Assembly: GCF_008698235.1 (NCBI RefSeq)
Contig: NZ_PEBH01000002.1
Span: 423,238 to 487,237, forward strand
Reading direction: 5' to 3'
Length of the DNA: 64,000 nucleotides
Source of the DNA: Bifidobacterium rousetti
GTDB taxonomy: Bacteria > Actinomycetota > Actinomycetes > Actinomycetales > Bifidobacteriaceae
Positions 26,482 through 34,580 of this stretch are shown one piece after another. A program made the translations under genes and the position numbers. The notes below the pieces were generated by a model, which was given only the letters and a program-made list of their open reading frames with translations, was not told the DNA's origin and ran no database searches. Positions within the stretch are counted from its first letter, which is position 1; the number at the start of each line of letters is the position of its first letter.

Positions 26482-26802
26482 ATGACCGGAAAGACCCGTT
26501 ACAGCAAGGAATTCCAGGCGAGGGCGCTCAGGCTTCTGGAGGAGTCGCGCGCGAATCACCCGTCGGAGACGAGGGCCGTGGCCTCGGTCGCGTCGAGTCT
26601 GGGCATCTCGTCCGAGACCCTGCGTCGCTGGAGGAACAAGGCCGACCGGACGGCCGGGGCCGATGCCGCACGCGGCGCGGAGGAGACCGCCGCCGAGTTG
26701 AAGCGCCTGCGCGCCGAGAACGCGGAACTGAGGAAGGCGAACGAGATCCTGACGACGGCGTCGGCTTTTTTCGCGGCCAGGCTCGACCCGACACGGCGTT
26801 GA
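26482..26802 (+). CDS. IS3 transposase OrfA (helix-turn-helix)
   Basis: A 106-residue protein. The N-terminal helix-turn-helix (YSKEFQARALRLLEES..., then SLGISSETLRRWRNKAD) recognises the element ends. The C-terminal leucine zipper (ELKRLRAENAELRKANEIL) mediates multimerisation with OrfAB. A ribosome site AGGAAC precedes the ATG. The zero-frame stop TGA overlaps the TTG that opens the orfB frame. Confidence 0.92.
   Translation: MTGKTRYSKEFQARALRLLEESRANHPSETRAVASVASSLGISSETLRRWRNKADRTAGADAARGAEETAAELKRLRAENAELRKANEILTTASAFFAARLDPTRR
26766..26772 (+). promoter_or_regulatory. Programmed -1 frameshift heptamer T TTT TTC
   Basis: In the orfA frame the codons are GC[T TTT TTC], a canonical X XXY YYZ slippery heptamer. 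It is followed within 30 bases by the orfB frame, which is in the -1 phase. This is the expected route to the OrfAB transposase. Confidence 0.8.
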
Positions 26803-27734
26803 AGGCCGCGTACGTCGACGCGTACCGTGGCCGTTTCGGGGTCGGGCCGATCTGCAGGGTCCTGTCCGCCGGGATGGATTGCGGGTTCCTGACCGAACGC
26901 GGCTACAGGGCGTTCAGGGCGAGGCCGCCCAGCCGCATGGCCGCGCGGCATGAGGCGCTGGCGCGCGACATCGCCGCCATCCACGACGACGAGTTCATGC
27001 GCGTGTACGGGTACCGCAAGGTATGGCGCCAGCTCATCGTCCAGGGCTGGGATCCGAAGGAGGTCGGCAGGGACCAGGTCGCCCGCGTCATGCGCGGGCT
27101 CGGCATCCGGGGCGTCTGCGGCGGCAGGAGGCCTGTCACCACGATCCCCGCCAGGGGCGCGGGCGGCAGGCTCGACCTGGTCGAACGCAAGTTCGCCGCA
27201 CGGGCGCCGAACCGGCTGCACGTGGCCGACATCACGTACGTGCGTTTGGCGGACGGCTCGTTCGCGTACGTCGCGTTCGTCACCGACGCGTTCGCGCGTC
27301 GGATCGTGGGCTGGGCGGCCGCCCGGACGATGCGCACGGAGGAGCTGCCGTTGCAGGCGCTGGACCAGGCCGTCATGTGGGCGCGCTGCCACGGGGGCGC
27401 GGACGGGTGCGTGCACCACTCCGACCACGGGTCGCAGTACATCAGCCTCGTGTACTCCACGCACGTGGCCGACGCGGGCATGCTCCCGTCGACCGGCACG
27501 GTCGGCGACTCGTACGACAACGCCCTCGCCGAGCGGACGAACAACACGTACAAGCGCGAGCTGATCTGGATCAACAGGCCGTACCGGACGGTCGGCGAGC
27601 TCGAGTACGCGACCATGCGGTGGGTGGCGTGGTACAACTCGAAGCGCCTGCATGCCTCTCTGGGCTACAGGACACCGGAGCAGGCAGAGAACGAGTACTA
27701 TAGACACCAAGCGGCACAAGCCGTCTCACAGTAG
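26799..27734 (+). CDS. IS3 transposase OrfB (DDE integrase core)
   Basis: A 311-residue frame, normally made as an OrfAB fusion by -1 slippage but with a possible TTG start at 26799. The HTH_21-like region (EFMRVYGYRKVWRQL) precedes an rve-type DDE core with D in LHVADITYV, D in HHSDHGSQY and E in NALAERTNNTYKREL; the C-terminus WVAWYNSKRLHASLGYRTPEQ is the IS3 hallmark. No internal stop or frameshift is seen, so the element looks active. Confidence 0.93.
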   Translation: MKAAYVDAYRGRFGVGPICRVLSAGMDCGFLTERGYRAFRARPPSRMAARHEALARDIAAIHDDEFMRVYGYRKVWRQLIVQGWDPKEVGRDQVARVMRGLGIRGVCGGRRPVTTIPARGAGGRLDLVERKFAARAPNRLHVADITYVRLADGSFAYVAFVTDAFARRIVGWAAARTMRTEELPLQALDQAVMWARCHGGADGCVHHSDHGSQYISLVYSTHVADAGMLPSTGTVGDSYDNALAERTNNTYKRELIWINRPYRTVGELEYATMRWVAWYNSKRLHASLGYRTPEQAENEYYRHQAAQAVSQ

Positions 27735-27848
27735 AGACAGAACAAAAATCAGGCCACTTCAAACCGGTACGGGACCGGGCGGTGAAACGGATGCCGGAGA
27801 CGGTCTTCCCTATTACGTCTTCCCTATTACCATTCCCCCGTTACGTCG

Positions 27849-28895
27849 TCATCGTACTAGGGGCACGCCGGCGTCACGCAACATCACGAACAGACGATTC
27901 GAACTGCACACGTCCTCGTAGGTGCAGTGGAGGATCAAGGTCACGCCCGCGGCATACAACACACGATCCCGTTCCTTCTGCTCATTGAGCACCTGTTTCG
28001 CGGTACGCCCACGGGTCATGGAGACATCCTCGTACTTGGCCATGCCGTCATATTCCAGGACGATCACACGCCCGTCGTACAGCTTCCATAAGAAATCCAC
28101 TCGAAATCGACGTGCGGGATACGAGGGGTCACGGATCTCGACCTGCAACTGCGGCAGTGCGAATCCACCGATGATGATGGCCGCGCGAACCAACGACTCT
28201 CCCCCGTTCTCGCTTCTCCCATCGGCGTATCCGGCCAGCATCTCGATGGGAGCGCGATCCATATGCAACCCCTTACAGGAGTCACGAACCGACGTCATGT
28301 CCACGCCCTTGCGCGCCGCCGAATCGAACACGGCCAATGCGTAGCGGAACTGCATGCACAGGGCGCAGTCGATCAACGTCCGAACGGGATCGGTCACGGT
28401 AATGCCGTTCACCGGATGCTTATTCACCGACGGTATATACAACCGTCGTATCTCATACACCCCCGTGGCCGTCATCCCGAATCCCTGACCGTTGGTTGCC
28501 CCATGACCGCCGAAGTCCGATCCTGCCGATCGACTGACATTGCCGACTCCCATGGACAGACTGGACAGACGGGATCTATCGACGGTTCCGTCCCCATTGG
28601 CATCCGCCACGTATACGGCGTCATCATGAAGCGACCAGGAATGGTCGAATCCGTAGACGTCCGCGGCGGTCAACCCCGCGAACACCCATGTCGGATGCAA
28701 TACCAGCAGTCCACGTACCACATGGAGCGAACGCTGACAGACGTTGAGCCGATGCCAGTAATCGGGAGACACATACAGGTTCCTGTACGGCGATACCAAT
28801 TCCCCCGCCTTGTGCCTCCGCTTCAGAGCACGTCTCATGGCGTCCGTGTCCCCGATGGCGCAACGGCGCTCCTCTTGCGCACGCGTAATCGCCAT
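27849..28895 (-). CDS. AbiEi-like / DUF559-type putative nuclease protein
   Basis: A 348-residue protein. The start ATG at 28895 has AAGGGAG nine bases upstream. The N-terminal part resembles the AbiEi-type antitoxin layout: a winged-helix-like beginning, then GLTAADVYG, and TDPVRTLIDCAL about 100 residues later. The C-terminal ~120 residues look like a DUF559/Vsr-type PD-(D/E)XK fold: ESLVR, then FRVDFLWK, then VIVLEYDG, then ERDRVLYAAG. No AbiEii nucleotidyltransferase partner is adjacent; neighbours are the IS element and a repeat-filled gap. A second member of the family is at 58007-58960. Function unknown; solitary bifidobacterial genes of this type are usually called hypothetical. Confidence 0.65.
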   Translation of the reverse strand: MAITRAQEERRCAIGDTDAMRRALKRRHKAGELVSPYRNLYVSPDYWHRLNVCQRSLHVVRGLLVLHPTWVFAGLTAADVYGFDHSWSLHDDAVYVADANGDGTVDRSRLSSLSMGVGNVSRSAGSDFGGHGATNGQGFGMTATGVYEIRRLYIPSVNKHPVNGITVTDPVRTLIDCALCMQFRYALAVFDSAARKGVDMTSVRDSCKGLHMDRAPIEMLAGYADGRSENGGESLVRAAIIIGGFALPQLQVEIRDPSYPARRFRVDFLWKLYDGRVIVLEYDGMAKYEDVSMTRGRTAKQVLNEQKERDRVLYAAGVTLILHCTYEDVCSSNRLFVMLRDAGVPLVR

Positions 28896-29070
28896 GTTCA
28901 CTCCCTTGTGCTGCTTCATGCCTTTCACGGTAGACGTGACGGAGGGAAATGGACAATCGACACAAGGGGATTCCGGATAACCCGGACGTTATGTGGATAA
29001 CTCCGGGTACCTATACCGGACGGAAACAACACCCCTCCCCCATGCCAGACCCGTACACGTTGTACGGGGT

Positions 29071-29191
29071 TACCGGGTACCGGAATACTGGGGTTATCAG
29101 GGTTACGGAGGATACCGGGGTACCGGAGGTACCGGGAATACCGGTTGTACCGGGGTTACCAAGGTACCGGGATACCGGGGATACCGGGATC
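29071..29191. repeat. ~9-bp TACCGG array
   Basis: About ten exact TACCGG cores at 8-9 bp spacing (for example 29113, 29121, 29130, 29139, 29148, 29165, 29173, 29182), plus diverged copies (TACTGG, TATCAG, TACGGA) filling 29086-29104. The stretch is non-coding and lies upstream of the AbiEi/DUF559-type gene. Confidence 0.85.
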
Positions 29192-29257
29192 ACCGGCGTA
29201 CGGTCAACCGGGTATTCCCACCCAACATCCGAACAAACGTACGTTAATTACGGGTCA

Positions 29258-29368
29258 GAGTACGTTCATCCGGAGGTTTCCGTGGGCTATCCGGGCAACC
29301 GTACGTTAAGCGGGACTCACCGTACGGTTGCCCGGAAAAGTTGTGGGAATACCCGGATGAACGTACTC
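29258..29368. repeat. Doubly nested inverted repeat with CGTACG arms
   Basis: The outer arms GAGTACGTTCATCCGG (29258-29273) and CCGGATGAACGTACTC (29353-29368) are perfect over 16 bp. The inner arms CCGGGCAACCGTACG (29291-29305) and CGTACGGTTGCCCGG (29321-29335) are perfect over 15 bp. The 17-bp spacers on either side are unrelated. The same arm motif recurs at 44507-44648. Confidence 0.92.
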
Positions 29369-29385
29369 CGACACAGGATGGACTG

Positions 29386-29533
29386 GGCTGATCCGGGCCG
29401 ATCCCAGCCGATTCCAGCCAACCCCGGCCAATCCGGTCCAAGCCCAGCCGACCCCGGCCGAGTCCGGCCGATCCGGTCCGACCCCGACCGACACCGGCCA
29501 ATTCCAGCCGACCCCGACCGACCCCGGCCCGGG
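29386..29533. repeat. 10-bp minisatellite, about 15 units
   Basis: An uninterrupted, exactly 10-bp-periodic array with consensus (G/A)(G/T)CC(G/A)A(T/C)CC(C/G), for example GGCCGATCCC, AGCCGATTCC, GGCCAATCCG, AGCCGACCCC, GACCGACCCC. It ends at the stop codon of the UPF0210 gene. No unit deviates in length. Confidence 0.9.
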
Positions 29534-30898
29534 TCAGTTCTTGAAACTGTGGATCGGGGCGGGGATGCGGCCGCCGCGGGTGACGAACGCCTCACACGAC
29601 GTCTGGTTGACGGGGATGATCGGCGCGTAGCCCATCAGGCCGCCGAAGTTCGCCATCTCGCCCACGCCCTTGCCCTCGACCGGGATGACGCGCACGGCGG
29701 TGGTCTTCTGGTTGACCATGCCGATGGCGGCCTCGTCGGCGATGAGGCCGGAGATCGTGGCGGCCGTGGTGTCGCCGGGAATCGCGATCATGTCAAGGCC
29801 GACCGAGCACACGCAGGTCATCGCCTCGAGCTTCTCGATCGTCAGGCACCCGTTGCCCGCCGCGTCGATCATGTTCTTGTCCTCGGAGACCGGGATGAAC
29901 GCGCCGGACAGGCCGCCGACGTACGACGACGCCATGATGCCGCCCTTCTTGACCTGATCGTTGAGCATCGCCAGGGCCGCGGTGGTGCCGGGGGCACCGA
30001 CCTGCTCCAGACCGATCTTCTCCAGTACCTCGCCGACCGAATCGCCGACGGCCGGGGTGGGCGCGAGCGACAGGTCGATGATGCCGAACGGCACGCCGAG
30101 ACGGCGTGACGCCTCCTGCGCGACCAATTGGCCGACACGGGTGATCTTGAACGCGGTGCGCTTGATCGTCTCGCACAGGAACTCGAAGTCCTTGCCCCTG
30201 GCGGCGTCGAGCGCGCGGGAGACGACGCCTGGGCCGGAGACGCCGACGTTGATGACCACGTCGCCCTCGGTGACGCCGTGGAAGCCGCCAGCCATGAACG
30301 GGTTGTCGTCGGGCACGTTGCAGAACGCCACGAACTTCACGCAGCCGTACGAGTCGTTGTCGGCGGTGCGGTGCGCGATGTCCTTGATGATGTGGCCGAG
30401 CAGCTCGACCGCGTTCATGTCGATGCCGGTCTTCGTCGAGCCGACGTTGACCGACGAGCAGACGACCTCGGTCTCGCTCAGCGCCTGCGGCAGGGAGCGG
30501 ATGAGCAGTTCCTCGGCCGGGGTCATCGCCTTGGAGACGAGCGCGGAGTATCCGCCGATCAGGTTGACGCCGACCTCCTGGGCCGCGCGGTCGAGCGCGT
30601 GCGCGATCTTGACGAAGTCCTCGGTGGTCTTGCAGCAGCTGGCGCCGACCAATGAGATCGGGGTGACGGTGATGCGCTTGTTGACGATCGGGATGCCGTA
30701 GTCGCGTTCGATGTCCTCGCCGGTGGAGACGAGGTCCTTGGCGTACGTGGTGATCTTGCGGTAGATGTTGTCGCAGGTCTCGTCGACGGACTCGCTCGCG
30801 CAGTCGAGCAATGAGATGCCCATCGTGATGGTGCGCACGTCGAGCTTCTCCTGCTCGATCATCTGGTTGGTCTCGTGGACCTCCATGATATTCAGCAT
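29534..30898 (-). CDS. PFL-family UPF0210 (DUF711) protein
   Basis: A 454-residue member of the UPF0210/DUF711 family, structurally related to pyruvate formate-lyase but of unknown activity. The family signature is visible throughout: [14 protein letters not shown] near the N-terminus, [44 protein letters not shown] and [25 protein letters not shown] lies nine bases before the ATG. It follows the ACT-domain gene by 27 bp, the arrangement found in many Gram-positive bacteria, so the ACT protein probably senses a small ligand for it. The downstream side abuts the 10-bp minisatellite. Confidence 0.9.
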   Translation of the reverse strand: MLNIMEVHETNQMIEQEKLDVRTITMGISLLDCASESVDETCDNIYRKITTYAKDLVSTGEDIERDYGIPIVNKRITVTPISLVGASCCKTTEDFVKIAHALDRAAQEVGVNLIGGYSALVSKAMTPAEELLIRSLPQALSETEVVCSSVNVGSTKTGIDMNAVELLGHIIKDIAHRTADNDSYGCVKFVAFCNVPDDNPFMAGGFHGVTEGDVVINVGVSGPGVVSRALDAARGKDFEFLCETIKRTAFKITRVGQLVAQEASRRLGVPFGIIDLSLAPTPAVGDSVGEVLEKIGLEQVGAPGTTAALAMLNDQVKKGGIMASSYVGGLSGAFIPVSEDKNMIDAAGNGCLTIEKLEAMTCVCSVGLDMIAIPGDTTAATISGLIADEAAIGMVNQKTTAVRVIPVEGKGVGEMANFGGLMGYAPIIPVNQTSCEAFVTRGGRIPAPIHSFKN

Positions 30899-30925
30899 GG
30901 TGTGTGTTCCTTTCGAGGCCGTCGA

Positions 30926-31198
30926 TCAGATGCGATGCATCTTGGTGAAGATCTCCTCGCGCTGGCAGCGGATGCGCACGCCGATGTCGTCGCCGAGGTC
31001 CTCGAGGTTGCCGACCATGGCGCTGAACTCCTTGTCGGAGTTCGAGTAGTCGACGATCATCATCATGTTGAAGAATCCGTCGATGATGGTCTGCGAGATG
31101 TCGAGCACGTTGACGTGGTGGTTCGACAGGTAGGTGCAGACTCGTGCGATGATGCCGACGGTGTCCTGACCGACGACGGTGATGATTGCCTTGTTCAT
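30926..31198 (-). CDS. ACT-domain UPF0237 protein
   Basis: A 90-residue stand-alone ACT domain (MNKAIITVVGQDTVGIIARV...VNVLDISQTIIDGFFNMMMI) of the UPF0237 family. ACT domains bind amino acids or similar ligands and dimerise. The start ATG at 31198 has AGGAG five bases upstream. It is the upstream member of a two-gene operon with the UPF0210 protein. Transcription must begin after the terminator at 31222-31254. Confidence 0.93.
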   Translation of the reverse strand: MNKAIITVVGQDTVGIIARVCTYLSNHHVNVLDISQTIIDGFFNMMMIVDYSNSDKEFSAMVGNLEDLGDDIGVRIRCQREEIFTKMHRI

Positions 31199-31221
31199 GG
31201 CGCTCCTGAAATCAGATGAAA

Positions 31222-31254
31222 AACGGGTGTTTCCAGTATAGGGAAACACCCGTT
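31222..31254 (-). terminator. Terminator of the DUF2798 gene
   Basis: A 13-bp stem AACGGGTGTTTCC / GGAAACACCCGTT with a short loop. On the minus strand it is followed by TTTTTCATC. It lies 48 bp past the DUF2798 stop. Confidence 0.88.
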
Positions 31255-31301
31255 GCCGTGTGCCGGAGCGTCCAAGCCCCGTCCGAACAGTTCGGAACGG
31301 A

Positions 31302-31787
31302 TCAGGCGGCCTTGGCGACGGTCAGCGAAAACGCCCATCGCTTGACCTTCAGCATCGACCGAAAGACCAGACGGACCAGCGGACCGCAGTAGAACAGCTG
31401 CAGTCCCAGCGCCATCGGGAAGTTCATCGCCCAAGCCTTGATCCACATGCCGAAGCTCGGCTCCTTGAACAACAGGGTGGCGATGAGGCTCATCACCGGG
31501 CACATGATGCAGGTGATGCAGATGGAGATCGCGTAGGTGATGAACTGCGGGCGATCGTCGGGACGCATGACGCTGAACGCCAGCTTGCGGGCGATGCGGC
31601 CCACGACGAATAGCTCAAGCACAAAGGCGATCGGTACCATGATCGGCAGCTCGTGAAGGGCCGCGACGAACGTCATGGCAGTCACGTCGCCCGTATTCAA
31701 GGCCACGTTGTACACCACCATGCAGTAGACCATCAGCGTGGCCATCATGGCGGTGAAGACGACATCCTGAAGCTTGTTCTGAGGCAT
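31302..31787 (-). CDS. DUF2798 integral membrane protein
   Basis: A 161-residue protein with about four transmembrane helices arranged as two similar halves. The first half is FTAMMATLMVYCMVVYNVAL with HELPIMVPIAFVLELFVVGR; the second is ITYAISICITCIMCPVMSLI with WAMNFPMALGLQLFYCGPLV. This tandem pattern is the DUF2798 family, function unknown. The start MPQNKLQDV at 31787 is chosen because GGAGAG lies seven bases upstream; a longer in-frame extension covers the galK terminator and is not credible. It is a monocistronic unit between two terminators. Confidence 0.85.
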   Translation of the reverse strand: MPQNKLQDVVFTAMMATLMVYCMVVYNVALNTGDVTAMTFVAALHELPIMVPIAFVLELFVVGRIARKLAFSVMRPDDRPQFITYAISICITCIMCPVMSLIATLLFKEPSFGMWIKAWAMNFPMALGLQLFYCGPLVRLVFRSMLKVKRWAFSLTVAKAA

Positions 31788-31872
31788 GGAAAGACTCTCC
31801 TCTACTGTTTTCCTCTGCTTTTGCGGGATACATGCGAAAAATGCACGCGGATCGCATGCGGATCGCATAACA

Positions 31873-31929
31873 AAAACCGCATGGCCCCGTGCCGAAATAG
31901 AACAATTCGACACAAGGCCATGCGGTTTT
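31873..31929 (-). terminator. Terminator downstream of galK
   Basis: Arms AAAACCGCATGGCC (31873-31886) and GGCCATGCGGTTTT (31916-31929), 14 bp and perfect, with a 29-base loop. On the minus strand the right arm ends in TTTTTG. It lies 69 bp past the galK stop and closes the deoR-galT-galK unit. Confidence 0.88.
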
Positions 31930-31997
31930 CAAACAGTGGAGCAACTTAGCACGCCGTCAGATTCTTCGTAAGTCCGCCGGCGTGTCGGTTCAGGGTC

Positions 31998-33248
31998 TCA
32001 CGCCTCGCGGCTAGCACTCGGCGCGGCGAACGCGGCGAGGGCGCGCGGGGCGTGGAAGCCCTGACGCTCGAACTCGTCGGCGATCTTCTGGGCGACCTCC
32101 TGGGAGCGGCCCTTGTCGACGAGCGCGATGATGGAGCCGCCGAAGCCGCCGCCGGTCATACGCGCGCCGTAGGCGCCGTTCCTGCGGGCCACGTCCACGG
32201 CCACGTCGAGCTCGGGCACGGTGACCTCGTAGTCGGCGGCGAGGGAGTCGTGGGAGGCGTTGAACAGGCGTCCCGCGGCCTGGATGTCGCCCTTGGCGAA
32301 GGCGCGCACGAAGGAGCGCACACGCTCGATCTCGGTGACGACGTGGCGCACGCGCTTCTTCATCGTCTCGTCGGGCAGGGCATCGAGGGTCTCCTTCAGG
32401 GCCTGGAACTGGTCGTCGGCCTTGGAGATGCCGTCGGCGGCGACGCGCAGGTTGGCGACGCCGAGGACCTTGGCGGCCTCCTCGCAGGTGGCGCGGCGCT
32501 GGGCGTACTGGCCGTCGTTCAGCTGGTGCGGGGCCTGGGTGTCGACGACGAGCAGCTCGAGGTTGTACTTGTCGAGGTCGAACTCCTGCTGGGAGACGTT
32601 CTCGAGCGGGGTCAGCTCCGGGCGGCAGTCGAGCAGCAGCGCGTGGCCGGCGGTGCAGCGCATCGAGGCGTTCTGGTCGAGGCCGCCGGTGGAGGCGCCG
32701 GCCATCTCGTTCTCGGACTTGATGGCGGCGTTGATCAGGGTCACGCGGCCGGCGTCGGAGTCGCCGTAGCCGAGGCCATACACGTCGTCAAGGGCGAGCG
32801 CGGTGGAGCAGGTCATCGCGGCGGAGGAGCTCAGACCACTCCCCAGCGGCACGCAGGAGGTGAACGCGGCGTCGAAGCCCTTCACCTTGGTGAAGCCGGC
32901 CTCGCGCAGGGCCCAGGCGACGCCCACCGGGTAGGCGGCCCAGCCGTCCACGCCGCGGGCCTTGAGCCCGTCGAGATCGGCCTCGGTGACCTTGTCCGGG
33001 GCGACGTCGGAGACGACGCGCACCTTGGTGTCCTCACGCGGCTTCAGGGCGATGAACGTGCGGTGCGGCAGCGCGATCGGCAGGCACAGTCCGGCGTTGT
33101 AGTCGGTGTGCTCGCCGATCAGGTTGACGCGGCCCGGCGCACCCCACACGCCCTCGGGCGCGGTGCCGAAGGTGTCGACGAACAGCTTGGTGGCCTTGGA
33201 CACGCCTTCTTCGTGGGAAAGCGGCTCAATGAATTCAACATCGGTCAT
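31998..33248 (-). CDS. galK: Galactokinase
   Basis: A 416-residue GHMP kinase that phosphorylates galactose to galactose-1-phosphate (Leloir pathway). The N-terminal galactokinase signature GRVNLIGEHTDYN, the ATP-binding PLGSGLSSSAAM and the C-terminal ARMTGGGFGGSIIALV are all present, and the length fits. AAGGAAACACACC precedes the ATG. It lies 79 bp after galT in the same direction. The order deoR-galT-galK puts the regulator first. In bifidobacteria this pathway handles galactose from lactose and host or milk oligosaccharides. Confidence 0.97.
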   Translation of the reverse strand: MTDVEFIEPLSHEEGVSKATKLFVDTFGTAPEGVWGAPGRVNLIGEHTDYNAGLCLPIALPHRTFIALKPREDTKVRVVSDVAPDKVTEADLDGLKARGVDGWAAYPVGVAWALREAGFTKVKGFDAAFTSCVPLGSGLSSSAAMTCSTALALDDVYGLGYGDSDAGRVTLINAAIKSENEMAGASTGGLDQNASMRCTAGHALLLDCRPELTPLENVSQQEFDLDKYNLELLVVDTQAPHQLNDGQYAQRRATCEEAAKVLGVANLRVAADGISKADDQFQALKETLDALPDETMKKRVRHVVTEIERVRSFVRAFAKGDIQAAGRLFNASHDSLAADYEVTVPELDVAVDVARRNGAYGARMTGGGFGGSIIALVDKGRSQEVAQKIADEFERQGFHAPRALAAFAAPSASREA

Positions 33249-33327
33249 TGGTGTGTTTCCTTGTTTCCTTTTTCTTTTTTGATTGCGATTGCGATGGCGA
33301 TCGGAGTCGGAACGGCCGGGCGGGCGC

Positions 33328-34578
33328 TCAGTCGGCGATGTCGATGTCGCCCAGCTCGTGGAAGCGCTTGGCGATGAGCTCCGGGGTGGTGTCGGAGATC
33401 CAGGCGGCCATGCCGGACTCGGAGCCGGCGAGGTACTTGATCTTGTTGGCGGCGCGGCGGAAGCTGAAGAACTGGAGGTTCAGACGGTAGTTCGCGCGGC
33501 GCGGGTCGTGGATCGGGGCCTGGTGCCAGGCGGCGATGTACGGCAGGTCCATGCCCTTGCCGTCGCCCTTGTCGAAGAACGCGTTGCCGCGCTTGAGCAG
33601 GTGCGAGTACATCGAGGCGAGGTCCCAGCGCTCCTGGTCGTTGAGCTCGTCGAGGGTGAGGACGTCGCGCACCGGGGCCACGTGGACCTCGAGGGGCCAG
33701 CGGGCGGCGGCCGGCACGTAGGCGACCCAGCTGTGGTTGCGCAGGACGACGCGCTCCTTGGCCTCGAGCTCGGCGTTCATCAGGTCCTTGAGCAGGTTGC
33801 CGCCGGTCTTCTCGTGGTAGGCCTCGGTGTGCTGGAGCTCCTTCTCCATCTTCGGGGCGATGAACGGGTAGCAGTAGACCTGGCCGTGCGGGTGGGCGAG
33901 GGAGACGCCGATCTCCTGACCGTGGTTCTCGAACGGGAAGATCTGCTCGATGCCGTCCATCTTGGAGATCTCGGCGGTGCGGAAGGCCCACGCCTCGACG
34001 ACGGTGCGCAGGCGGGACACCGGCAGGTCGGCCGGCAGACCGTGCTCGTCGGGGTCGAAGCAGATGACCTCGCAGCGGCCGGCGGCCATCTTCTTCTCCC
34101 ACAGCGGGTTGCCGTCGACGAAGGTGACGTCCTCGGAGCGGCCGGGCACGCGCACCATCGACGGGAAGCGGTTCTCGAAGACGACGACGTTGTAGTCGGT
34201 GTCCGGGACCTCGCCGTCCTGGTACGGGTCGCCGGGCTTGCGGGCGGCCAGCGGGTTGCCCTTCACGGTGGCGCCGGGGCCGGCGGTGATCGGGCGGTTC
34301 ATGCGGGCGGTCGCCATCGGGATCCAGTCACCGGTCAGCGGGTCGCGGCGCATCTCGGGGGCCGCGTACGGCACCTCCTCGCCGGCGGCGTTCAGCTGGT
34401 TGCTGAAGCGGTACGGCAGGTTGCGCGGGTCCTTGAGCTCGCGGGTCTTCTTGCCGGAGACGTACTCCGGGTCGTCGTCCAGGTAGAAGAAGTCGCGTCC
34501 GTCGGCGAGCTTCGTCGGCGTGATGCGGATGTGCTCCTTGGCGTATTCACCGGGTTCGTAGGCTGCGAAATCGGTCAT
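33328..34578 (-). CDS. galT: Galactose-1-phosphate uridylyltransferase
   Basis: A 416-residue GalT of the HIT superfamily. The catalytic loop is HPHGQVYCYPF, with the nucleophilic His of H-P-H. The N-terminal half contains RRDPLTGDWIPMATAR and the nucleotide-binding NRFPSM; the C-terminal half contains WPLEVHVAPVRD. It exchanges UMP between UDP-glucose and galactose-1-phosphate. It starts two bases after the DeoR gene stop, so the two are translationally close and co-transcribed, with galK downstream. Confidence 0.97.
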   Translation of the reverse strand: MTDFAAYEPGEYAKEHIRITPTKLADGRDFFYLDDDPEYVSGKKTRELKDPRNLPYRFSNQLNAAGEEVPYAAPEMRRDPLTGDWIPMATARMNRPITAGPGATVKGNPLAARKPGDPYQDGEVPDTDYNVVVFENRFPSMVRVPGRSEDVTFVDGNPLWEKKMAAGRCEVICFDPDEHGLPADLPVSRLRTVVEAWAFRTAEISKMDGIEQIFPFENHGQEIGVSLAHPHGQVYCYPFIAPKMEKELQHTEAYHEKTGGNLLKDLMNAELEAKERVVLRNHSWVAYVPAAARWPLEVHVAPVRDVLTLDELNDQERWDLASMYSHLLKRGNAFFDKGDGKGMDLPYIAAWHQAPIHDPRRANYRLNLQFFSFRRAANKIKYLAGSESGMAAWISDTTPELIAKRFHELGDIDIAD

Positions 34579-34580
34579 GA

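Larger units (their letters stand above)
26427..27761 (+). mobile_element. IS3-family insertion sequence, complete
   Basis: A 1335-bp element. Its terminal inverted repeats are TGATGTGGTCTGGTTTTTG (left) and, read inward from the right end, TGAAGTGGCCTGATTTTTG; the similarity extends to TTCTGT, about 25 bp with three mismatches. The ends are TG...CA, as expected for IS3. It carries orfA and orfB in the -1 relation with a slippery site in the overlap. I see no target-site duplication (flanks TCC and AAC), so the insertion may be old or the flanks rearranged. Confidence 0.9.

Noticed and set aside
29071..29533. CRISPR array or degraded coding repeat
   Set aside because: Periods of 9 and 10 bp without spacers exclude CRISPR; all frames through the region have low-complexity composition with stops.
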